The notes below the pieces were generated by a model. That model saw only the letters and a program-made list of their open reading frames with translations, had not been told where the DNA came from and searched no databases. The position numbers were made by a program, and so were the translations under genes. A stretch of DNA of 64,000 nt from Qipengyuania nanhaisediminis (GTDB taxonomy: Bacteria; Pseudomonadota; Alphaproteobacteria; Sphingomonadales; Sphingomonadaceae). Shown here one piece after another: positions 59,852 to 64,000 of the stretch. The first letter of the stretch is position 1, and each line of letters starts with the position of its first letter. The stretch covers positions 62,001 to 126,000 of the forward strand of contig NZ_FOWZ01000003.1 in NCBI RefSeq assembly GCF_900115585.1, read 5' to 3'.

Positions 59852-62047
59852 TCAGCGACGGTTTGTCACGGTTTTGCGGCTCTTCGCGTTTTCCAGCACG
59901 TCTTCGCGCCAGAAATGGACCGGTTTCAACCGGTGCTGGACGAACAGCGTAGACTGATCGGCGTAATGCGGTGAATCGGGCCGCGTGGTGGCGGAACCGA
60001 AGGGCTGGATCGAGCGCGAGGTGACCCGCTCGCCCGCGTTCCACTCGACCCACTGGATGAAGCTGTCGCCATGGCGGACCGACAGCCTGCCATCCTCGTC
60101 GACATCCCACAGCGTCGATGCGCGCAGCGTGTCCGATCCTCCGTCCAGAGGCAGGTCCACGTCTCCCTGACGCAGGCGAAGCAGGTCGCCCATCGGCGGG
60201 TCGATGCGGCCGAAATGCCTTTCCAGGTGATCGACCGATTTCACCAGCTCGTCGCGTGCGCTGGGGCAGGCCTTGTTCTGGTACCGGCAGGACATGAACT
60301 CGCGGATCATCAGCAGGGCGAGGCTGTCGCCGCGCCCGATATTGTCGGCGGTGAAATCCCAGTCGAGGAGTAGCTTGCGGGCCTCGGCTAGGCGCGGTTC
60401 GTCCGACAGGTCGAGTGCTTCCAACTCGTCCCACAGGTCTGCCACATAGCCTTCGCGCGCATAGCCGGTGTCGTACTTGATCTCTTCCAGCGTGGCGCGG
60501 TCGAGCCGGTCGGCTTCGCTCAGCAGTTTCCAGGCCCTGCGCGAACGGTTGGTCTGTTTCAGTTCGACACCGAGTTCGGGCGCGAAGTCTCCGGGCGAGA
60601 GATCGCTTCCCGCCCCTGCAGCGGTGTAGGGCGCATTGTTGGCATTATAGAGCCAGCCTGATGCCGGGTTCAGGTAACGCGGCAGTTCGCCGTACTCAAC
60701 CAGACCGCTCCAGACGAGGGCCGGATCGCTCCCGTCCAGCACGGTCCGCCAGTTCGGCCCCTCGCTACGGTCGGGCAGGGCGGCGTTGTAGATATAGGCA
60801 ATATTGCCGGTCTTGTCGGCGTAGATGAAGTTGGTCGAGGGGATGTCCATCCGGGCAAGGATGACCTCCCATTCTTCCAGCGTTTCGGCCTTGTTGAGGC
60901 GGTAATAGGCATCGAGCTGGCCGAGATTGTCGATCCCGCCATAGCGGAAAGCGAAGTAGCCATTGTCGTTCTTGATGACCGGGCCGTGGACGCTTCGCAG
61001 CACTTCGCGCTGGACCGGCAGGACGAGCGGGCCGAACCGCACGGGCAGGGTCACCGTCTTGCGCTCGAGTTCGCGCCATTCCTCGCCGAAGCGGTAGCGA
61101 TTGCCATCTGCGTCCATTTCCAACTGGTAGACGTCGATCATGTCGGGGGTGTTGACCGTATTGGTCCAGCCCAGATCACGGTTGTGGCCGAGGAAGGGGA
61201 AGGGCGAGCCGGGGAAATTGGCCCCGGCATAGTGCCAGCCTTCGCCGCTCTCCACGACGAGTTCGTACCACGCCACACCGCCGCGCCAGGGCTGGTGGCT
61301 GTTCGAGACGAGGATGGTCGGTCCGCCAGACTTTTCCGGCGTGACGGCAAAGGCGTTCGACCCGCTCATGCCGTTATCCTTGCCAAGCGGTGACATCGCT
61401 ACCTCTTGCGAGGGCAGGGCGGCATCGACCGTGTCGGCCGGGCGCGGGAAGCCGGGAATGTCGGGGCCGTATTCGCGGCGCAGCGGCTCGCCCGTGACCA
61501 GCGGTTCGATCACGCCGTTGAGGCCGAAAAAGAACGGCTGGCGCAGCGCAAAACCTGCCGCCACGTCTTCGCCTTCAACCGGAAACAAATTGCCGAGCTT
61601 CAGCTCGTCTGGGTTCTCTTCTGCGAACTGGTTGAGCCCTGCCGCATAGGCATCGAACAGCGCGCGGGTGTCTTCGGGCAGGTCCGGATAGTGGCGCTCT
61701 GCCGTGCCGCGCGCGTCGAGCAGGTGGTAGACATAATCGATTGCCGCGCCGTCCTGGCCGGCGATCGCGCCATAGCGGCCCCGGGCCATGGCGATCACGT
61801 CCTGCAGGGTCGAGAAATCGTCTTCCGAATGGGCGATGGCGACGCCGTAAGCGACGTCCGCGTCGGTATCGCCATAGATATGCGGCACGCCGAATTCGTC
61901 ACGAACGATCTCTGCGGTGTAGGCGCGCTGCGGCTCGACAACATCGTCGCGCTCTGCCCACAGCGGTTCCCAGGTTGCCAGCGCGACGAATGCGACAAGC
62001 ACGAGCAACAAAAGGGCGAAACCGATGCGCCCGAACCATTTGGTCAT
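59852..62047 (-). CDS. Penicillin acylase family (Ntn hydrolase) enzyme
   Basis: A 731-residue precursor with an N-terminal anchor or signal (FGRIGFALLLLVLVAFVALA), an alpha-chain region with VRDEFGVPHIYGDTDADVAYG (segments VPHIYG, DVAYG) and a likely autocatalytic cut at Gly229/Ser230 in GMSGSNAFAV, where Ser becomes the beta-chain N-terminal nucleophile. The beta chain includes NSHQPW and VHGPVIKND. Family members cleave amides including penicillin G and acyl-homoserine lactones; which applies here is open. It lies 41 bases upstream of the M16 gene and they may be co-transcribed. Confidence 0.9.
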   Translation of the reverse strand: MTKWFGRIGFALLLLVLVAFVALATWEPLWAERDDVVEPQRAYTAEIVRDEFGVPHIYGDTDADVAYGVAIAHSEDDFSTLQDVIAMARGRYGAIAGQDGAAIDYVYHLLDARGTAERHYPDLPEDTRALFDAYAAGLNQFAEENPDELKLGNLFPVEGEDVAAGFALRQPFFFGLNGVIEPLVTGEPLRREYGPDIPGFPRPADTVDAALPSQEVAMSPLGKDNGMSGSNAFAVTPEKSGGPTILVSNSHQPWRGGVAWYELVVESGEGWHYAGANFPGSPFPFLGHNRDLGWTNTVNTPDMIDVYQLEMDADGNRYRFGEEWRELERKTVTLPVRFGPLVLPVQREVLRSVHGPVIKNDNGYFAFRYGGIDNLGQLDAYYRLNKAETLEEWEVILARMDIPSTNFIYADKTGNIAYIYNAALPDRSEGPNWRTVLDGSDPALVWSGLVEYGELPRYLNPASGWLYNANNAPYTAAGAGSDLSPGDFAPELGVELKQTNRSRRAWKLLSEADRLDRATLEEIKYDTGYAREGYVADLWDELEALDLSDEPRLAEARKLLLDWDFTADNIGRGDSLALLMIREFMSCRYQNKACPSARDELVKSVDHLERHFGRIDPPMGDLLRLRQGDVDLPLDGGSDTLRASTLWDVDEDGRLSVRHGDSFIQWVEWNAGERVTSRSIQPFGSATTRPDSPHYADQSTLFVQHRLKPVHFWREDVLENAKSRKTVTNRR

Positions 62048-62160
62048 GAAATCCAGTCCTCTCTCGCAACCGATCTAGCGTCGTGCGACGAGCGGTGCAA
62101 TCGGTCTGGGCAAAACCTGTCGCGGCCTATTCCGCTTTGGGGATTCGGCTGTCTAGCCAT

Positions 62161-63615
62161 GTGCGTGTGACTGCCAACATCACCATCGGCCATGAAACGT
62201 CCGGCAAGCCGGTCGAGTTCGATATCGAGGAGCTTCTCGCGACCCGCCTGCTCGTCCAGGGCAATTCGGGCAGCGGAAAGTCGCACCTTTTGCGCCGCCT
62301 GCTCGAAGAAAGCGCGGGGATGGTGCAGCAGGTGGTGATCGATCCGGAAGGCGACTTTCCCTCGCTTGCGGAAGAATTCGGCCATGTGGTGATCGACGGG
62401 GCGGCCTATTCCCCGCCCGAGATAGAAGCGCTCGCCCGCCGCATCCGCGAGCACCGCGCCAGCGTCGTGCTCGACCTCGACGGGCTGGAAGTCGAACAGC
62501 AGATCCGCTGTGCCGCGCAGTTCCTCTCCGCCCTGTTCGATGCCCCGCGCGAACATTGGTATCCCGCGCTGGTCGTGGTGGACGAAGCGCAGATGTTCGC
62601 GCCTGCCGCAGCTGGCGAAATGGCCGAAGACACGCGCCGCATGACGCTGTCGGCGATGACCAACCTCATGTGCCGCGGCCGCAAGCGCGGGCTGGCCGGC
62701 ATCGTCGCCACTCAGCGGCTGGCGAAGCTGGCGAAGAATGTCGCGGCAGAAGCGTCGAACTTCCTGATGGGTCGCACCTTCCTAGATATCGACATGGTGC
62801 GCGCGGCCGACCTGCTCGGCATGGAGCGGCGGCAGGCGGAGCGTATCCGCGAACTCGAACGCGGGCATTTCCTTGCGCTGGGCCCGGCGATCACGCGGTT
62901 GCCGGTCGCCTGCAAGATCGGTCCGGTAAAGACCGGCCACCAGGCGCGCAGTGAAGGGCTGATGGCGCTTCCCGATACCGCGCCCGAAGACATGGCCGAC
63001 CTGCTGACGCGCGATCTTGCCAGCGATGTCGCCAAGGCTCCGCCGCCTCCCGCCCCTCCGCCCGCACCGCGACTGGAGGAAATGGAGGACAGCATCGCCC
63101 ATGCCGAGGAGCGGCAGGTCGAGGCGCCTGCCGAGAAGCCCGACAACTCTGCCGTTGCGCAGCGGATCGAGGAACTGATCGGCGAGCTGGCGGGCGAAGA
63201 AGGCATCGCCTTCCAGTCGGCCAGCGCGCAGTACCAGACCTTCCTCACCCGTTGCCGCCGCGAACGGCTGATCGGGCCGATGCCGGATATGCACACCTTC
63301 CGCCGCCGCTTTGCTATCGCAGGCGCAGGCCTTGCCGAACTGGGCGAGGATTTGCAGGCGCGGATTATGCACCTCGCAAGCGCCGTGGACGACGACCTGC
63401 TGGGACCTTTCCTGGTGATCGCCAAGGCGGCCCATGCGGGCGAAACGCAGGTCGACGAGGATGAACTCGCCCGCGCCTATGGCACCAGCTCGCCCGGACG
63501 CATCCGCCGCCTACTCGACCACCTCGCACGGCAGGGCCTGATTGTCGTCCGCGAGGATTTCGGCGGTGGCCGCACGGTCATGGTGCCGGACCTCGAAGGG
63601 CTCCCTGCGGAATAA
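62161..63615 (+). CDS. HerA-like ATPase (second copy type)
   Basis: A 484-residue AAA-type ATPase: Walker A VQGNSGSGKSHLLRRL (residues ~33-45), VVIDPEGDFPSLAEEF, Walker B YPALVVVDEAQMFAP, an Arg-rich CRGRKRGLAGIVATQRLAKLAKN (segments RGRKRGLAGIVATQRL), and a C-terminal helical domain with a Pro-rich linker (KAPPPPAPPPAPRL). This is close to bacterial HerA-like proteins of unknown role and unlike the longer one at 33387. No NurA gene is near. No ATG fits; GTG at 62161 or 62167 are the likely starts. It lies 137 bases before clpB. Confidence 0.82.
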   Translation: MRVTANITIGHETSGKPVEFDIEELLATRLLVQGNSGSGKSHLLRRLLEESAGMVQQVVIDPEGDFPSLAEEFGHVVIDGAAYSPPEIEALARRIREHRASVVLDLDGLEVEQQIRCAAQFLSALFDAPREHWYPALVVVDEAQMFAPAAAGEMAEDTRRMTLSAMTNLMCRGRKRGLAGIVATQRLAKLAKNVAAEASNFLMGRTFLDIDMVRAADLLGMERRQAERIRELERGHFLALGPAITRLPVACKIGPVKTGHQARSEGLMALPDTAPEDMADLLTRDLASDVAKAPPPPAPPPAPRLEEMEDSIAHAEERQVEAPAEKPDNSAVAQRIEELIGELAGEEGIAFQSASAQYQTFLTRCRRERLIGPMPDMHTFRRRFAIAGAGLAELGEDLQARIMHLASAVDDDLLGPFLVIAKAAHAGETQVDEDELARAYGTSSPGRIRRLLDHLARQGLIVVREDFGGGRTVMVPDLEGLPAE

Positions 63616-63622
63616 ATTTCGC

Positions 63623-63658
63623 CTTGCCTCTCGCCAAGCGCGCAGGCACCCCTATATT
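63623..63658 (+). promoter_or_regulatory. Possible heat-shock promoter of clpB
   Basis: CTTGCC (63623-63628) and CCCCTATATT (63649-63658) resemble the -35 and -10 elements of an RpoH promoter (CTTGAA and CCCCATNT), but the spacer of 20 bases is longer than usual. It lies ~95 bases before the clpB ATG. RpoH is encoded at 21134-22039. Confidence 0.35.
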
Positions 63659-63752
63659 CGACTAACACACCTCGCATATTTTTGCGGGAGAGGGCTTGTG
63701 TTGCAAATTGGCAACACCATATCCGGGCGGCAATTCTTTTTGAGGGACCAGC

Positions 63753-64000
63753 ATGAATCTCGAGAAATTCACCGATCGCGCCAAGGGCTTCCTGCAGAGC
63801 GCGCAGACGGTCGCCATTCGCATGAACCACCAGCGCATTACATCGGCGCACATCCTGAAAGCCCTGCTCGAAGATAATGAGGGCATGGCCGCGCAGCTGA
63901 TCCAGCGCGCAGGCGGCAATCCCGGCGTGGCGATTACCGAAATCGATACGGCTTTGGGCAAGATTCCGGCTGTATCCGGCGGGGGAGCACAGCAGACGCC
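63753..64000 (+). CDS. clpB: ATP-dependent disaggregase ClpB, N-terminal part (cut by window edge)
   Basis: The first 82 residues of ClpB: MNLEKFTDRAKGFLQSAQT, then MNHQRITSAHILKALLEDNEG and AAQLIQRAGGNP, the helical N domain of Clp/Hsp100 chaperones. The frame is open to base 64000. The start ATG at 63753 has GAGGGA eight bases upstream. ClpB extracts polypeptides from aggregates with DnaK; expression is usually RpoH-dependent, and a possible promoter is seen upstream. Confidence 0.95.
   Translation, partial: MNLEKFTDRAKGFLQSAQTVAIRMNHQRITSAHILKALLEDNEGMAAQLIQRAGGNPGVAITEIDTALGKIPAVSGGGAQQT

Noticed and set aside
59810..60434. An upstream extension of the M16 protease frame into the penicillin acylase gene
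   Set aside because: The signal peptide and lipobox begin at 59810; the earlier codons are out of frame with the acylase and lack protein-like composition.
1..64000. CRISPR arrays, prophage genes, insertion sequences, rRNA and tRNA genes
   Set aside because: No regularly spaced repeats, transposase or integrase motifs, or tRNA/rRNA signatures were seen on reading both strands; a tRNA scan would be needed to be certain about tRNAs.

Overview
The window is a high-GC, gene-dense stretch of chromosome from an alphaproteobacterium, most likely a marine sphingomonad of the Erythrobacteraceae (Erythrobacter/Qipengyuania/Altererythrobacter type). The basis is gene content: large TonB-dependent receptors paired with a tryptophan-halogenase-like flavoprotein, FucP-type sugar permeases, a TorF-type porin, an S46 peptidase, the ATP12 chaperone and the ChpT phosphotransferase of the alphaproteobacterial CtrA relay. 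There is no rRNA, prophage, insertion sequence or CRISPR array, and I saw no tRNA. No gap without a gene or RNA exceeds 300 bases.

Layout. 1-1551: the end of a TonB-dependent receptor and a CitE/HpcH-type lyase. 1548-2282: a CysQ-like phosphatase. 2374-14466: a carbohydrate-utilisation locus. It holds a LacI regulator, two MFS permeases, a GH3 beta-glucosidase lipoprotein, a 1128-residue TonB-dependent receptor, a divergent halogenase-like gene and a flavin reductase. Three CG-centred LacI-type operators sit in front of the GH3 gene and in the receptor/halogenase divergent promoter, where two are exactly 22 bp apart. 14527-18615: acyl-CoA, nitronate and redox enzymes. 18709-21064: fasciclin protein, CDF metal exporter and MtgA. 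21134-26209: rpoH, rluD, a JAMM peptidase, chpT, an AmpD-like amidase, rnpB RNA and a PPP phosphatase. 26478-28992: TorF porin, gloA, nhaA. 29074-31591: a two-gene locus resembling NfrB/NfrA (phage N4 receptor / glycan export). 31638-36274: TauE/SafE, a TIGR02186-type protein, a HerA-like ATPase and queE. 36455-39163: valS. 39267-42822: a four-gene Mla-type lipid transport operon with a STAS domain fused to the permease. 42874-43350: an orphan DUF1851 (Tdi1 immunity-like) gene. 43453-48423: cfa, then six overlapping genes from crcB to ATP12. 48629-54152: rpsU with an unusual leader, an FKBP isomerase, gatC-gatA, an FkbM methyltransferase inserted before gatB, and trmL. 54275-62047: an S46 dipeptidyl-peptidase, an M16 protease and a penicillin-acylase-family enzyme. 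62161-64000: a second HerA-like ATPase and the start of clpB.

How the parts fit. The clearest functional unit is the LacI-controlled sugar locus: outer-membrane uptake by the receptor, periplasmic cleavage of beta-glucosides by the GH3 lipoprotein, then inner-membrane import by the permeases. The halogenase-like enzyme belongs to this regulon but its substrate is unknown. The less ordinary signals are the paired operators, the minimal Nfr-like locus, the rpsU leader (a near-perfect Shine-Dalgarno sequence placed about 50 nt from the start codon, followed by two mutually exclusive hairpins), and the six-gene overlapping operon. All family calls come from reading motifs in the translated sequence; no database search was run.
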